Part shown: positions 32,869 through 41,770 of the stretch, piece after piece
How the letters are laid out: each line of letters opens with the position of its first letter
How positions within the stretch are numbered: position 1 is the stretch's first letter
From: Arsenicicoccus sp. oral taxon 190
GTDB taxonomy: Bacteria; Actinomycetota; Actinomycetes; Actinomycetales; Dermatophilaceae
Length of the DNA: 64,000 nucleotides
Assembly (NCBI RefSeq): GCF_001189535.1
Contig: NZ_CP012070.1
Coordinates: 620,001 to 684,000, forward strand
Direction: 5' to 3'
The notes under the pieces: generated by a model
What the model was told of the DNA's origin: nothing
Seen by the model: only the letters and a program-made list of their open reading frames with translations
The model's database searches: none
Translations under genes and position numbers: made by a program

Positions 32869-34989
32869 ATGACGACCTCGACCCCCCTGCGCAACCCCCT
32901 CACCGCCCTGCGGTCGAGGCGCGGCCAGCGCGAGACCCTTACCCCGGCAACCGGATCCGCCACGATCGGCGGCGGCGGGGCGGCATACGCCCCCAGCGCA
33001 AGCCCGACGCGAGCCGGGAGCAGGACCAGGACCACCAACCGCCCGGCCGCCCTGTGGCGCGGCCCCGAGAGCGACCCCAGCTGGGCGCGCCCGGCCCTGA
33101 TCATCCTGCTCTGCGCGACCGCCGCGTTCTACCTGGTCAACCTCACCGCCTCCGGGTGGGCCAACGCCTTCTACTCCGCGGCGGCGCAGGCCGGCAGCGC
33201 GTCGTGGAAGGCCTTCTTCTACGGCTCGTCGGACGCCGCGAGCGCGATCACCGTCGACAAGCCGCCGGCCTCGCTGTGGCTCATGGCGCTGAGCGTGCGG
33301 GTCTTCGGGCTCAGCTCGTTCGCGATCCTGCTGCCCGAGGTGCTCCTGGGCGTCGCCACGGTGGGGGTGCTCTACGCGACGGTGAAGCGGCACGCGGGCC
33401 CCGTGGCCGGCCTCCTCGCGGGGACCACCCTGGCGCTGACACCGGTCGCGACGCTGATGTTCCGCTTCAACAACCCGGACGCGCTGCTGGTCCTGCTGAT
33501 GACCCTCGGGGCGTGGGCGACCGTCAAGGCCCTCGACGAGCGACGGGCCCGCTGGCTCGTGGCGATGGGCGTGTTCCTCGGGTTCGGCTTCCTGACCAAG
33601 ACGCTGCAGGTCTTCCTCGTCGTCCCGGCGTTCGCGCTGACCTACCTGCTCGCGGCCGACGTCACCCTGGGACGGCGGGTGCGGCACCTGCTGCTGGCGG
33701 GCGTGGCCTTCCTCGTCTCGGCGGGCTGGTGGGTCGCGATCGTGGAGCTGGTCCCCGCGTCGATGCGGCCCTACGTCGGCGGCTCGCAGGACGACTCCTT
33801 CCTGTCGCTCACGTTCGGCTACAACGGTTTCGGCCGACTCACGGGGGACGAGACCGGGTCCGTCGGCGGGGGCGGCGGCTGGGGCTCGACCGGCATCACG
33901 CGGCTCTTCGACAGCGAGATCGGCGGCCAGATCTCCTGGCTGCTGCCCTCCGCGCTGCTCCTGCTGGTCGCCGGGCTGGCGCTGCGCGGGCGCCGGCCCC
34001 GGACCGACCGGCTCCGCGCCTCCTTTGTCCTGTGGGGCGGGTGGCTGCTGGTCACCGGCCTGACCTTCTCCTTCATGGCGGGCATCTTCCACGCCTACTA
34101 CACGGTGGCGCTCGCCCCGGCCATCGCCGCCCTCGTCGGCATCGGCGCCGTGGAGGCGTGGTCGCGTCACGACCGTCGAGGTATGGCGATCCTCGCCGCC
34201 GCCACCGCGATCGCCGCCGCGTGGTCCTTCGTGCTGCTGGCCCGCTCGGCGGACTTCCTGCCCTGGCTGCGCTGGGTCGTGGTCGTGACCGGTCTCGCCG
34301 CCACCCTGCTGCTGCTGGTGCTGGACCGGGTCCACCGGGCCGCGGTGCCGGTCATCGCCGGCGCCGCCCTGGTCTCGGTCCTCGCGGGGCCCGCGGCCTA
34401 CTCGGCCCAGACCGTCTCGACCGGCCACACCGGGTCCATCGTCAGCGCCGGCCCCAGCACCGGGTCGGGGATGGGCGGCCCCGGTGGCATGCCCGGTGGC
34501 ATGCCTGGCGGGGGACCCGGCGCGATGCCGGGCGCGACGACAGGCAGGACACCTGGCGCGACGACAGGCGGGACGCCTGGCACAACGACAGGCGGGACGC
34601 CTGGCACCGGCGCCGGCATGGGCGGGCTGCTCTCGGCCTCGACGCCGAGCACGGAGGTGGTGAGCGCGCTGTCGGCCGACGCGAGCAGCTACACCTGGGT
34701 GGCCGCCGCCGTGGGTTCGCAGAACGCCGCCGGCCTCCAGCTCGGCACGCAGCTGCCGGTCATGGCCCTCGGTGGCTTCAACGGCAGCGACCCCTCGCCG
34801 ACGCTGGCGCAGTTCCAGGCCTACGTGGCGCAGGGCAGGATCCACTACCTGCTCGCCTCGCAGGGCATGGGCGGCGGCGGGTCGTCGACCTCGACGTCGA
34901 GCCAGATCCTGCAGTGGGCCGCGTCCCACTACCAGAGCGTCACGATCGGCGGGTCGACGTTCTACGACCTCACGCAGCCGGTGTCCTGA
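32869..34989 (+). CDS. GT39-family membrane glycosyltransferase (ArnT/PMT-like)
   Basis: A 706-residue integral membrane enzyme of the GT39/GT83 type that uses a polyprenyl-phosphate sugar donor on the outer face. After a basic 70-residue N-terminus come about 12 membrane segments. The first extracytoplasmic loop has YSAAAQAGSASWKAFFYGSSDAASAITVDKPPASLW, the conserved donor-site region of the family, and LMFRFNNPDALLVLLM follows. A Gly/Thr/Pro-rich repeat insert (about residues 530-590) leads to a soluble C-terminal domain. The target (protein, lipid or cell-wall glycan) is unknown. Separated by a terminator from the two-component operon. Confidence 0.82.
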   Translation: MTTSTPLRNPLTALRSRRGQRETLTPATGSATIGGGGAAYAPSASPTRAGSRTRTTNRPAALWRGPESDPSWARPALIILLCATAAFYLVNLTASGWANAFYSAAAQAGSASWKAFFYGSSDAASAITVDKPPASLWLMALSVRVFGLSSFAILLPEVLLGVATVGVLYATVKRHAGPVAGLLAGTTLALTPVATLMFRFNNPDALLVLLMTLGAWATVKALDERRARWLVAMGVFLGFGFLTKTLQVFLVVPAFALTYLLAADVTLGRRVRHLLLAGVAFLVSAGWWVAIVELVPASMRPYVGGSQDDSFLSLTFGYNGFGRLTGDETGSVGGGGGWGSTGITRLFDSEIGGQISWLLPSALLLLVAGLALRGRRPRTDRLRASFVLWGGWLLVTGLTFSFMAGIFHAYYTVALAPAIAALVGIGAVEAWSRHDRRGMAILAAATAIAAAWSFVLLARSADFLPWLRWVVVVTGLAATLLLLVLDRVHRAAVPVIAGAALVSVLAGPAAYSAQTVSTGHTGSIVSAGPSTGSGMGGPGGMPGGMPGGGPGAMPGATTGRTPGATTGGTPGTTTGGTPGTGAGMGGLLSASTPSTEVVSALSADASSYTWVAAAVGSQNAAGLQLGTQLPVMALGGFNGSDPSPTLAQFQAYVAQGRIHYLLASQGMGGGGSSTSTSSQILQWAASHYQSVTIGGSTFYDLTQPVS
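34534..34605 (+). repeat. 24-bp coding tandem repeat
   Basis: Three in-frame copies of a 24-bp unit starting at 34534, 34558 and 34582 encode ATTG(G/R)TPG-type octapeptides inside the GT39 protein, in the linker between its membrane part and its C-terminal domain. Length variation between strains is likely. Confidence 0.75.
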
Positions 34990-35000
34990 CGACGGACGAC

Positions 35001-35044
35001 GCGAGCGGCCCGACCCGGGGAGGTCCCCGGGCCGGGCCGCTCGC
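35001..35044. terminator. Long hairpin between convergent genes
   Basis: Two 21-base arms (35001-35021 and 35024-35044) pair throughout except for one A-C mismatch, starting GCGAGCGGCCCG and ending CGGGCCGCTCGC. It lies 11 bp past the GT39 stop and 9 bp past the end of the convergent acyl-CoA dehydrogenase gene, so it can terminate both. Confidence 0.75.
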
Positions 35045-35053
35045 GCCCGCCGA

Positions 35054-36277
35054 TCAGCTGGAGTAGCGCCGCAGCTCGTGCCGCGCCACCGCCATCATGT
35101 GGACCTCGTCGGGTCCGTCGGCGATGTGCATCTGCCGGGCGTAGGCGTTGAGCTCGGCCAGGGGCGTGTCCTGGGAGAGGCCCAGCGCGCCGTGCGCCTG
35201 GATGGCCCGGTCCACGACTCGTGAGGCCATGGCGGGGGCGACGACCTTGAGCGCGGAGATCGCGGCCGCGGAGTCCTGGTCGTCCTTGTGGTCCAGCGAC
35301 CAGGCGGCGCGGTAGCCGAGCAGCCGCGCCTGGTCGATCTCGACGCGGGAGTGGGCGATCCATTGCTGCACCAGCCCCTGCTGGGCCAGCGGCCGGCCGA
35401 AGACCACCCGCTTGGGCACCCGCTGCGCCATCAGGTCGAAGGCGCGCTCGGCCACACCGATCAGCTTGAGGCAGTGCATGAGTCGCGTGGGTGCCATGCG
35501 CGCCTGCGCGAGCCCGAAGCCGCGGTGCAGGTCGCCGACGACGTTGCTCAGCGGCACCCGCACGTCGGTGAAGCTGATCTCCCCGTGCCCGCCCGTGCAG
35601 GCGTCGGGGAAGCCCAGCACCGTCATCGCCCGCTCCACCTGCACCCCGGGGGTGTCCATGGGGACGATGACCAGCGAGTGCTGCTGGTGCCGCTGGCCGC
35701 GCGGGTTGGACTTGCCCATCACGAGCAGGACCCGGCAGTCCGGGGACATGGCGCCGCTGGACCACCACTTGCGGCCGTTGATCACGACCTGCCCGGCGGC
35801 CTCGTCGACCTCGATGGAGGTCGCGATGTTGCCCGCGTCGGACGACGCGACGTCCGGCTCGGTCATGGCGAAGGACGACCGGAACTCCCCCGCCGCCAGC
35901 GGCTCGAGCCACTCGGCGCGCTGCGCGTCCGTCCCGAACCGCTGCAGCAGCTCCATGTTGCCGATGTCGGGGCTGTTGGCGTTGATCGCCTCCGGCGCGA
36001 GGTGGGGCGAGCGCCCGGACAGCTCCACGACGGGCGCGAAGTCGAGGTGGGACAGGCCTCCGCCATACGGCTCGGGCAGCCACAGGCCCCAGAGGCCGGC
36101 GCCGCGAGCCGCCTCGACGAGCCGCGACAGCACCTCGGGCCGCTGCCACCGCTGCTCGGGGGTCAGGGCCGCGACCTCGGCTCGCGCGATCGGCTCGGCC
36201 GGGTAGACCTCGGCCTCGAGGAACTCGGCCATGGCGGCCTGCCACTGCTCCTGCGTGCGAGAGAGAGAAAAGTCCAC
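35054..36277 (-). CDS. Acyl-CoA dehydrogenase
   Basis: A 407-residue FAD enzyme of the acyl-CoA dehydrogenase family. Signatures: LWGLWLPEPYGGGL, the FAD-contacting FAMTEPDVASSDAGNIATSIE, INGRKWWSSGAMSPDC, and near the end AIQAHGALGLSQDTPLAE and ADGPDEVHMMAVARHELRRY. This set is that of the human ACAD10/11-like and bacterial FadE branch acting on unusual or branched acyl groups. I start at the GTG at 36277 (VDFSLSRTQEQW), the usual N-terminus of the family; the frame is open much further upstream through non-homologous sequence. Single-gene unit. Confidence 0.88.
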   Translation of the reverse strand: MDFSLSRTQEQWQAAMAEFLEAEVYPAEPIARAEVAALTPEQRWQRPEVLSRLVEAARGAGLWGLWLPEPYGGGLSHLDFAPVVELSGRSPHLAPEAINANSPDIGNMELLQRFGTDAQRAEWLEPLAAGEFRSSFAMTEPDVASSDAGNIATSIEVDEAAGQVVINGRKWWSSGAMSPDCRVLLVMGKSNPRGQRHQQHSLVIVPMDTPGVQVERAMTVLGFPDACTGGHGEISFTDVRVPLSNVVGDLHRGFGLAQARMAPTRLMHCLKLIGVAERAFDLMAQRVPKRVVFGRPLAQQGLVQQWIAHSRVEIDQARLLGYRAAWSLDHKDDQDSAAAISALKVVAPAMASRVVDRAIQAHGALGLSQDTPLAELNAYARQMHIADGPDEVHMMAVARHELRRYSS

Positions 36278-36411
36278 GCCATCACGGTAAGGCTTGCCTG
36301 TCCAGGCGATGTGCGCGGGGTCACCCTGTGCAGATCCCTGCCCGTATGCCGAGACGCCGCCCCTCGCCCGCACCGCCACCGGCCCGGCTGCGGCCGGCCC
36401 CACGAACGACG

Positions 36412-36442
36412 CCAGGCCGGACCCGATGAGGGTCCGGCCTGG
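36412..36442 (-). terminator. Hairpin downstream of tRNA-Ser(GCU)
   Basis: CCAGGCCGGACCC and its exact complement (13 bp) around a GATGA loop, 25 bp past the 3' end of the tRNA in its direction of transcription. Confidence 0.6.
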
Positions 36443-36467
36443 GGTCAGGTGTCCGAGGACGACGGCG

Positions 36468-36555
36468 CGGAGGTGGCGGGATTTGAACCCGCGAGAGGTT
36501 ATCAACCTCAACCCGCTTAGCAGGCGGGCGCACTAGGCCACTATGCGACACCTCC
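36468..36555 (-). tRNA. tRNA-Ser(GCU)
   Basis: 88 nt with a long variable arm (GGTTGATAACC core), as in class II tRNAs. Acceptor GGAGGTG pairs with CACCTCC; the anticodon arm CCGCCTGCTAAGCGG gives anticodon GCT, reading AGC/AGU. T-arm GGGTTCAAATCCC. CCA not encoded. Confidence 0.93.
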
Positions 36556-36608
36556 AGTGCAACCCGCACAGGCTACCCGTCGGGCGCTGGCAGGGGCAAA
36601 ACGGCCGA

Positions 36609-38294
36609 TCAGCCCTTCGACGTGTCGCTGCAGACATCGTCGCTGGCGGCCTTGGCCTGCAGCGTCGGGCTGGCCGACGAGCCGGGGACCGGCGCGGCCT
36701 TGAGCGGCTGGGCGGGCAGCGGCTGCGCGCCCTCGCGGTTGGGCACCAGGACCACGGCGGGGGCGCCGCGCCCCACCGACACCGTGACGGCCTGCCCGGC
36801 CTTGCCGTCGGCCTTGAGGGTGGCGCCCGGGAAGGCCAGGGCGACCTCCTGGGCGGCGGCCATCTGCGACGCCGAGTGGTGCACGACGACCCCGTCGGAG
36901 GGCGCGGCCGCGGACGCGACGCGGGTGACCCGGAAACCCTGGACCGTGAGCGCCCTGGACACCTGGGTGCCGAGGCCGTCGGTGCCGGCGGCGTTCTCGA
37001 TCGCGACGGAGACCGCGCTTGGGGCCACGGTCGGGGTGACGGTCGGGGTGGCCGAGGCGCTCGCGGTGGCGGCCGGGGCGGTCGGCCACGGCTTGTCCTC
37101 CCGCAGCAGGGTCCACAGGTCCTGCGCGGCCGGGCTCAGCTGCAGCCGGTCCGGGTTGGGCTTGTAGGTCTCGGTCGGCGCCGTGATGAAGCGGACGTTG
37201 GCGGGCTTCAGCTCGCGCAGCTGGCCCGCGAGGCTCGACAGCGCGGACACGTTGGCGATCTGGGGGTCGGTGGTCAGCGACTTGGTGGCGGCGTCGAGGA
37301 CGCCATACAGCTTGCCGGGGTTGAGCAGGACACCGGTGGAGGTGGCCTTGCGCACGACGGCCGCCGCGAAGTCCTGCTGCAGCCGCATCCGGCCGATGTC
37401 GCTCCCGTCGCCGACGCCGTGGCGGGTGCGCACGAAGGCCAGCGCCTCCTCGCCGTCGAGCTGGTGGCGCCCGGCGGGCAGGTCGAGGCCGCTGTACTGG
37501 TCCTTGACCGGCTTGGTGGTGCAGATCTCGACGGTGCCCATGGCGTCGACGATCTGCTTGAAGCCGGTGAAGTCCACCGTCATGACGTGGTCGATGTTGA
37601 GGCCGGTGTTGTGCATGACCGTCGCGATGACGCAGGTCACGCCGCCTTCCTCGATGTTGCTGTTGAACTGCTGCGCCTTCCACTCGCTGCTCGGGGCGTC
37701 GATGTTGCACCCGGGGGGCGTGGCCGTCGCCGACGCCCCGGCCGGGCTCGACGTGGTCGCGGTGGACGCGGCGCCGGAGCTGCCGCTGCGCTGACCGTTG
37801 CGGGGCGGGGCGGGCATCATCGTGTCGCGCGGGATCGACACCACGACGGCCGAGCGTCGGTCGGCGGCGAGGTGGACCAGCATCGTGGTGTCCGAGCGCT
37901 CCCCGGACCTGGCGTCGTCGGCGTTGCCGTAGCCGGCGTTGGCGCCGGCGCGGCTGTCGACGCCCATGAGCAGGATGTTCATCGCGGTGTGCCCGCTGGT
38001 CGGGTCGGTGGTGGCGTCCGACTTGGGGCGCAGCAGGTTGCTCTGGATGTCCAGGGCCTTGATGTTGCCGTTGAAGCGGAGCACGGCGTAGGCGCCCAGC
38101 CCCAGCACGGCGGCGAGGAGGACGACGAGCGAGATGACGATCGCCCGCAGCACGGGGCGGCGCCGGGCGGCCTTGCGAGCGCGCAGCTCGCGGCGGGTCA
38201 GATCCTGGTCCCCCTGCCCCGGCCGGGTCGCATGGTCCGCCCCGGGGTCACCCGGCGTCGCGGGAGTCCGCGAGGCGTCGTCATGATCAGCCAC
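36609..38294 (-). CDS. LytR-CpsA-Psr (LCP) family cell-wall glycopolymer ligase
   Basis: A 561-residue membrane-anchored protein. A cytoplasmic Arg-rich N-terminus (TRRELRARKAARRRP) leads to one span (about residues 56-78). The LCP domain follows: NILLMGVDSR, SDTTMLVHLAADRRSAVVVSIPRDTMM, GVTCVIATVMHNTGLNIDHVMTVDFTGFKQIVDAMG, and the EEALAFVRTRHGVGDGSDIGRMRLQQ with the catalytic Arg residues. A Ser/Ala/Thr linker then a LytR_C domain (VSVAIENAAGTDGLGTQVS). LCP enzymes move undecaprenyl-linked polymers onto peptidoglycan; it could attach the polysaccharides made at 2-27 kb. I take the GTG at 38294, 7 bp after GAAAGG; an ATG five codons upstream lacks a site. Confidence 0.9.
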   Translation of the reverse strand: MADHDDASRTPATPGDPGADHATRPGQGDQDLTRRELRARKAARRRPVLRAIVISLVVLLAAVLGLGAYAVLRFNGNIKALDIQSNLLRPKSDATTDPTSGHTAMNILLMGVDSRAGANAGYGNADDARSGERSDTTMLVHLAADRRSAVVVSIPRDTMMPAPPRNGQRSGSSGAASTATTSSPAGASATATPPGCNIDAPSSEWKAQQFNSNIEEGGVTCVIATVMHNTGLNIDHVMTVDFTGFKQIVDAMGTVEICTTKPVKDQYSGLDLPAGRHQLDGEEALAFVRTRHGVGDGSDIGRMRLQQDFAAAVVRKATSTGVLLNPGKLYGVLDAATKSLTTDPQIANVSALSSLAGQLRELKPANVRFITAPTETYKPNPDRLQLSPAAQDLWTLLREDKPWPTAPAATASASATPTVTPTVAPSAVSVAIENAAGTDGLGTQVSRALTVQGFRVTRVASAAAPSDGVVVHHSASQMAAAQEVALAFPGATLKADGKAGQAVTVSVGRGAPAVVLVPNREGAQPLPAQPLKAAPVPGSSASPTLQAKAASDDVCSDTSKG

Positions 38295-38390
38295 AGACCG
38301 ACCTTTCATCAGGGCGTCAGGAGTAGTTCGGCACAGCGCTACCCGTCGAGTGTATCGACGGGGTGCTCCGTGATCTGCTCCCACGACGCC

Positions 38391-38425
38391 GCAGACCCCC
38401 GACAGGTTGCCTGTCGGGGGTCTGC
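38391..38425 (-). terminator. Strong hairpin terminator of the cold-shock gene
   Basis: A perfect 16-bp stem (GCAGACCCCCGACAGG and its complement) with a TTG loop, about 40 bp after the cold-shock gene stop on the minus strand, between it and the LCP gene. Confidence 0.75.
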
Positions 38426-38467
38426 GATCAGTCGGTCCGGCCGTCGGGCCGGGGTGACCGAGTCAGG

Positions 38468-38671
38468 TCAGAGAGGACGAACGGCGTCCGCCTGCGGGCC
38501 CTTGGGGCCCTGGGTGACCTCGAACTCGACGCGCTGCGCCTCGTCGAGGGAGCGGTAGCCGTTGCTCTGGATCGCGGAGTAGTGGACGAACACGTCCGGA
38601 CCGCCACCATCCTGAGCGATGAAGCCGAAGCCCTTCTCAGCGTTGAACCACTTAACGGTGCCCTGTGCCAT
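38468..38671 (-). CDS. Cold-shock domain protein
   Basis: A 67-residue single-domain RNA chaperone. It has both RNA-binding motifs, KGFGFI (RNP1) and VFVHYSAI (RNP2), after the standard MAQGTVKWFNAEKG start, and ends ADAVRPL. It has the usual length for CspA-type proteins. It melts secondary structure in mRNA, often after cold stress or in stationary phase. Followed by a strong hairpin. The 276 bp upstream, before tRNA-Ser(UGA), include A/T-richer stretches near 38685 and 38815-38850 and should hold its promoter and 5' leader; I see no other gene there. Confidence 0.95.
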   Translation of the reverse strand: MAQGTVKWFNAEKGFGFIAQDGGGPDVFVHYSAIQSNGYRSLDEAQRVEFEVTQGPKGPQADAVRPL

Positions 38672-38947
38672 GGGATCTAACTACTTTCGTTGTCTGGCTG
38701 ACGACCGGCCGGCAGGACGCCCACCGGTCAGATTGCCTAACACCCCACTGCACGGGACATGCCCGGTCTTCGTGAACAACCCCCGCTCGCCGGGGTGGCG
38801 GTCAGAGGGCTACATCTACGTCTTGCGAGGAACTGCTTCAGCAACCACCAGCAACCTATCATCGGGCACCCCGGTCGCGAGCGATGACAGGTGAACACTT
38901 GGTGACCTGACTCGATGACGGGCCTCGGGTGCCGTGGGGACGCGGGG

Positions 38948-39034
38948 CGGAGGGCGTGGGATTCGAACCCACGAGGAGCTTGCACCCCTAGCGGTTTTCA
39001 AGACCGCCGCACTCGGCCACTATGCGAGCCCTCC
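38948..39034 (-). tRNA. tRNA-Ser(UGA)
   Basis: 87 nt, class II with a long variable arm. Acceptor GGAGGGC pairs with GCCCTCC; the anticodon arm GCGGTCTTGAAAACCGC gives anticodon TGA, reading UCN codons. T-arm GGGTTCGAATCCC. CCA not encoded. Confidence 0.93.
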
Positions 39035-39223
39035 TCGCGGAGGCCCGGGTCTGCGCCGCGCGTCCGCCGCTCCAGGGTACCGGGCCGCGACACCCCACCT
39101 CGTCCGGTGGGCGAGACGACCGCGCCCCTGGGAGAATGCCGGATCACCCAGGCGTTGTCGTCATAAGTTGGGCACGAACGGGGCAAGAGGACTCCGACAG
39201 AGCACGTGAGGAGAGGACGACCC

Positions 39224-39607
39224 ATGCAGAACAAGCTGAGCTTCCTGGCTGGGCTGGCCGTTGGCTACGTCGCCGGCGCGCGGGCAGGCCGCACGCGCTA
39301 CGAGCAGATCAAGCGCCAGTCCGCCAAGGCCTGGCAGAGCGAGCCGGTGCAGCAGAAGGTGGCCGAGGCCGCCGACGCCGTCAAGGCCAAGACCCCCGGG
39401 CCGGCGCACAAGCTGGTCGACAAGGCGGTCGACGCGGTCTCCGGCGGCACCACCCCGGCGTCGACCCAGACGACGAGCCAGCCGTCGCGGACCACGACCG
39501 GCGGGCGCACCCCCGGCTCGGTGTCCGGCGGCCCCGGCTACACCGGCAACCCCGTGGGCATGCCGGGCGTCCCCGCCGACAGCGAAGCCAACGGCCACCC
39601 CAGCTGA
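39224..39607 (+). CDS. YtxH-like protein, first of a tandem pair
   Basis: A 127-residue protein. The N-terminus MQNKLSFLAGLAVGYVAGARAG is a short membrane-type segment with glycine zipper character, followed by RTRYEQIKRQSAKAWQSEPVQQKVAEAADAVKAK, an amphipathic helix, then a Ser/Thr/Gly/Pro-rich tail. It matches the YtxH-type family common in actinobacteria, of unknown function (general-stress or envelope proteins in Bacillus). GAGGAG lies upstream of the ATG at 39224; an upstream GTG frame start is less likely. The paralogue follows 30 bp later. Confidence 0.7.
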   Translation: MQNKLSFLAGLAVGYVAGARAGRTRYEQIKRQSAKAWQSEPVQQKVAEAADAVKAKTPGPAHKLVDKAVDAVSGGTTPASTQTTSQPSRTTTGGRTPGSVSGGPGYTGNPVGMPGVPADSEANGHPS

Positions 39608-39637
39608 GCCACAGGCCACCACCACCAGGAGGACCAG

Positions 39638-40048
39638 ATGCAGAAGCGACTCATGTTCATCGTCGGCGCCGGCCTCGGCTACGTGCTGGGTGCGCGTGCC
39701 GGGCACGCCCGCTACGAGCAGATCAAGGCCCAGGCCGACACCGTCTGGCACGACCCGCGCGTCCAGGAGAAGGTCGCGCTCGCGACGGACAAGGTCAAGG
39801 AGCAGGCGCCCGTCGTGCAGGAGCGCGCCCAGGCGCTGGCCGCCCAGGTGACCGACAAGGTCAAGGAGCAGGCCCCCGTGGTGCAGGAGCGCGCGCAGAC
39901 GCTCGCCAGCTCCGCGCAGACCCGGGCGAGCGACGCCGCCTCGACGGTGCGCTCCAAGGTGTCCCGCGACCACTCCGGCAACCAGATCGGGGTCGAGAAG
40001 GGCAGCGACGTGGAGCCCCACGAGGTCAAGTTCGAGTCCGGCCGCTGA
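39638..40048 (+). CDS. YtxH-like protein, second of a tandem pair
   Basis: A 136-residue paralogue of the preceding protein: MQKRLMFIVGAGLGYVLGARAGHARYEQIKAQADTVWHDPRVQEK matches it nearly motif for motif. After this it contains two copies of DKVKEQAPVVQERAQ, 22 residues apart, as a long amphipathic helix likely to form a coiled coil or lie on the membrane, and a charged tail. Preceded by AGGAGG. It ends the two-gene operon at the hairpin at 40065-40105. Confidence 0.7.
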   Translation: MQKRLMFIVGAGLGYVLGARAGHARYEQIKAQADTVWHDPRVQEKVALATDKVKEQAPVVQERAQALAAQVTDKVKEQAPVVQERAQTLASSAQTRASDAASTVRSKVSRDHSGNQIGVEKGSDVEPHEVKFESGR

Positions 40049-40064
40049 CGCCGAGCCCGTATGC

Positions 40065-40105
40065 CGCGACGGCGCCCGCCCCGAGGAGGGGCGGGCGCCG
40101 TCGCG
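40065..40105. terminator. Hairpin between convergent YtxH-like and cysE genes
   Basis: A perfect 18-bp stem (CGCGACGGCGCCCGCCCC and its complement) with a GAGGA loop, 17 bp after the YtxH-like gene and 17 bp before the end of convergent cysE; it can serve both directions. Confidence 0.75.
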
Positions 40106-40121
40106 CGTGGCTGCGGTGGCC

Positions 40122-40781
40122 TCAGATCCACACGGCGGGGTCGTCGTACATCGCGTCCGTGGGGCTCTGACCAGGGCTCGGCACCTTGACCTGGGCGGGG
40201 ATGCCGACGGCCACGGCGTTGGCCGGGACGTCCTTGACGACGACGGCGTTGGCGCCGACCTGCGAGCCGTCGCCCAGCGTGATCGCGCCGAGGACGCGGG
40301 CGCCCGACCCGACGGTCACGCCGTTGCCGAGGGTGGGGTGACGCTTGCCCTTGGCGAGGGAGCGCCCCCCGAGGTTGACGCTGTTGTAGAGCATGCAGTC
40401 GTCACCGATCTCGGCGGTCTCCCCGATGACGACCCCCATGCCGTGGTCGATGAAGAACCGTCGGCCGATGGTCGCCCCCGGGTGGATCTCCACTCCGGTG
40501 ACGGCGCGGGCCAGGTTGGACAGGAGCCGCGCCGGCAGCCGCAGCGACTCGCGCTGCCACAGCTGGTGGGACACCCGGTGCACCCAGATCGCGTGCAGGC
40601 CGGGCGACACGAGCGCCATCTGCAGCCGACCGGTCGCCGCCGGGTCGCGCTCGATGGCGGCGTCGAGGTCTTCGAGGACGCCCTGGACGAGCCCCACGTG
40701 CCCCTCGCGCTGGGTGATCAGGGGCGGCAGGTTGATGCTGCCCTTGAGGCGGCGGGCCTCGGCGGTGGAGAAGGTCGTCAT
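40122..40781 (-). CDS. cysE: Serine O-acetyltransferase
   Basis: A 219-residue enzyme making O-acetylserine from serine and acetyl-CoA, the carbon backbone for cysteine. The short actinobacterial/plant-type architecture is visible: alpha-helical N-terminus, IWVHRVSHQLW, then hexapeptide repeats with VEIHPGATIGRRFFIDHGMGVVIGETAEIGDD (active-site His), LGGRSLAKGKRHPTLGNGVTVGSGARVLG and VPANAVAVGIPA. The ATG is at 40781, without a strong ribosome site. The gene lies 57 bp downstream of cysK in the same direction, so the last two steps of cysteine synthesis are cotranscribed. Confidence 0.93.
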   Translation of the reverse strand: MTTFSTAEARRLKGSINLPPLITQREGHVGLVQGVLEDLDAAIERDPAATGRLQMALVSPGLHAIWVHRVSHQLWQRESLRLPARLLSNLARAVTGVEIHPGATIGRRFFIDHGMGVVIGETAEIGDDCMLYNSVNLGGRSLAKGKRHPTLGNGVTVGSGARVLGAITLGDGSQVGANAVVVKDVPANAVAVGIPAQVKVPSPGQSPTDAMYDDPAVWI

Positions 40782-40837
40782 GACGTCAGCTCGTCTCGTG
40801 TCGGAGGTGGGGACGCGGGCGGTCCGGCATACGGACC

Positions 40838-41770
40838 TCAGTCCGTGATGCCCTCGAAGAGGACGGTGGACAGGTAGCGCTCGCCGAAGGACGGGATGAT
40901 GACCACGATGGTCTTGCCGGCGTTCTCGGGGCGGGCGGCCACCTGCGAGGCGGCGTAGAGCGCCGCGCCGGAGGACAGACCCACGAGCAGGCCTTCCTGC
41001 GTGGCGGCCTTGCGGGCCCACTCGACCGACTGGTCGATGTCGACGTCGATGACCTCGTCGTAGATCTCGGTGTCGAGGACCTCGGGGACGAAGTTGGCGC
41101 CGATGCCCTGGATCTTGTGGGGGCCGGGCTGGCCGCCGTTGAGGATCGGCGACTCGGCGGGCTCCACCGCGACGAGCCGCACGTCCGGCTTGCGCTCCTT
41201 GAGGACCTGGCCGACGCCCGTGATGGTGCCGCCGGTGCCGATGCCCGCGACGACGATGTCGACCTTGCCGTCGGTGTCGGCCCAGATCTCCTCGGCCGTC
41301 GTGCGGCGGTGGATCTCGGGGTTGGCGGCGTTGGCGAACTGACGGGCGAGGACGCCGCCGCGCTCCGCCGCGATCTGCTCGGCCTTGCTGACGGCGCCCT
41401 TCATGCCTTCGGAGCCGGGGGTGAGGACGAGCTCGGCGCCATACGCCTTGAGCAGGGCCTTGCGCTCGGCGCTCATGGTCTCGGGCATCGTCAGGACGAC
41501 CTTGTAGCCGCGGGCCGCGCCGACCATGGCCAGGGCGATGCCGGTGTTGCCGGAGGTCGCCTCGATGATGGTCCCGCCGGGCTTGAGCTGCCCGGACTCC
41601 TCGGCGGCGTCCACGATGGCGACGCCGATGCGGTCCTTGACGGAGCTGGCGGGGTTGTAGAACTCGAGCTTGGCCGCGACGGTCGTGCCGTCCGCCGCCT
41701 CGATGATGCGGTTGAGGCGCACCAGCGGGGTGCGGCCGACGAGGGCGGTGACGTCGTCATAGATAGGCAT
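40838..41770 (-). CDS. cysK: O-acetylserine sulfhydrylase (cysteine synthase A)
   Basis: A 310-residue PLP enzyme that forms cysteine from O-acetylserine and sulfide. It has the PLP lysine in EFYNPASSVKDRIG, the substrate loop EATSGNTGIALA, the phosphate-binding GIGTGGTITGVG, and VGLSSGAAL near the end. The start is MPIYDDVTALVGRTPLVRLN at 41770; the frame is open upstream but not homologous. Upstream (41850-41880) is one of the most A/T-rich spots in the window, with AATAAT as a possible -10 on the minus strand. It leads the cysK-cysE operon. Confidence 0.96.
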   Translation of the reverse strand: MPIYDDVTALVGRTPLVRLNRIIEAADGTTVAAKLEFYNPASSVKDRIGVAIVDAAEESGQLKPGGTIIEATSGNTGIALAMVGAARGYKVVLTMPETMSAERKALLKAYGAELVLTPGSEGMKGAVSKAEQIAAERGGVLARQFANAANPEIHRRTTAEEIWADTDGKVDIVVAGIGTGGTITGVGQVLKERKPDVRLVAVEPAESPILNGGQPGPHKIQGIGANFVPEVLDTEIYDEVIDVDIDQSVEWARKAATQEGLLVGLSSGAALYAASQVAARPENAGKTIVVIIPSFGERYLSTVLFEGITD

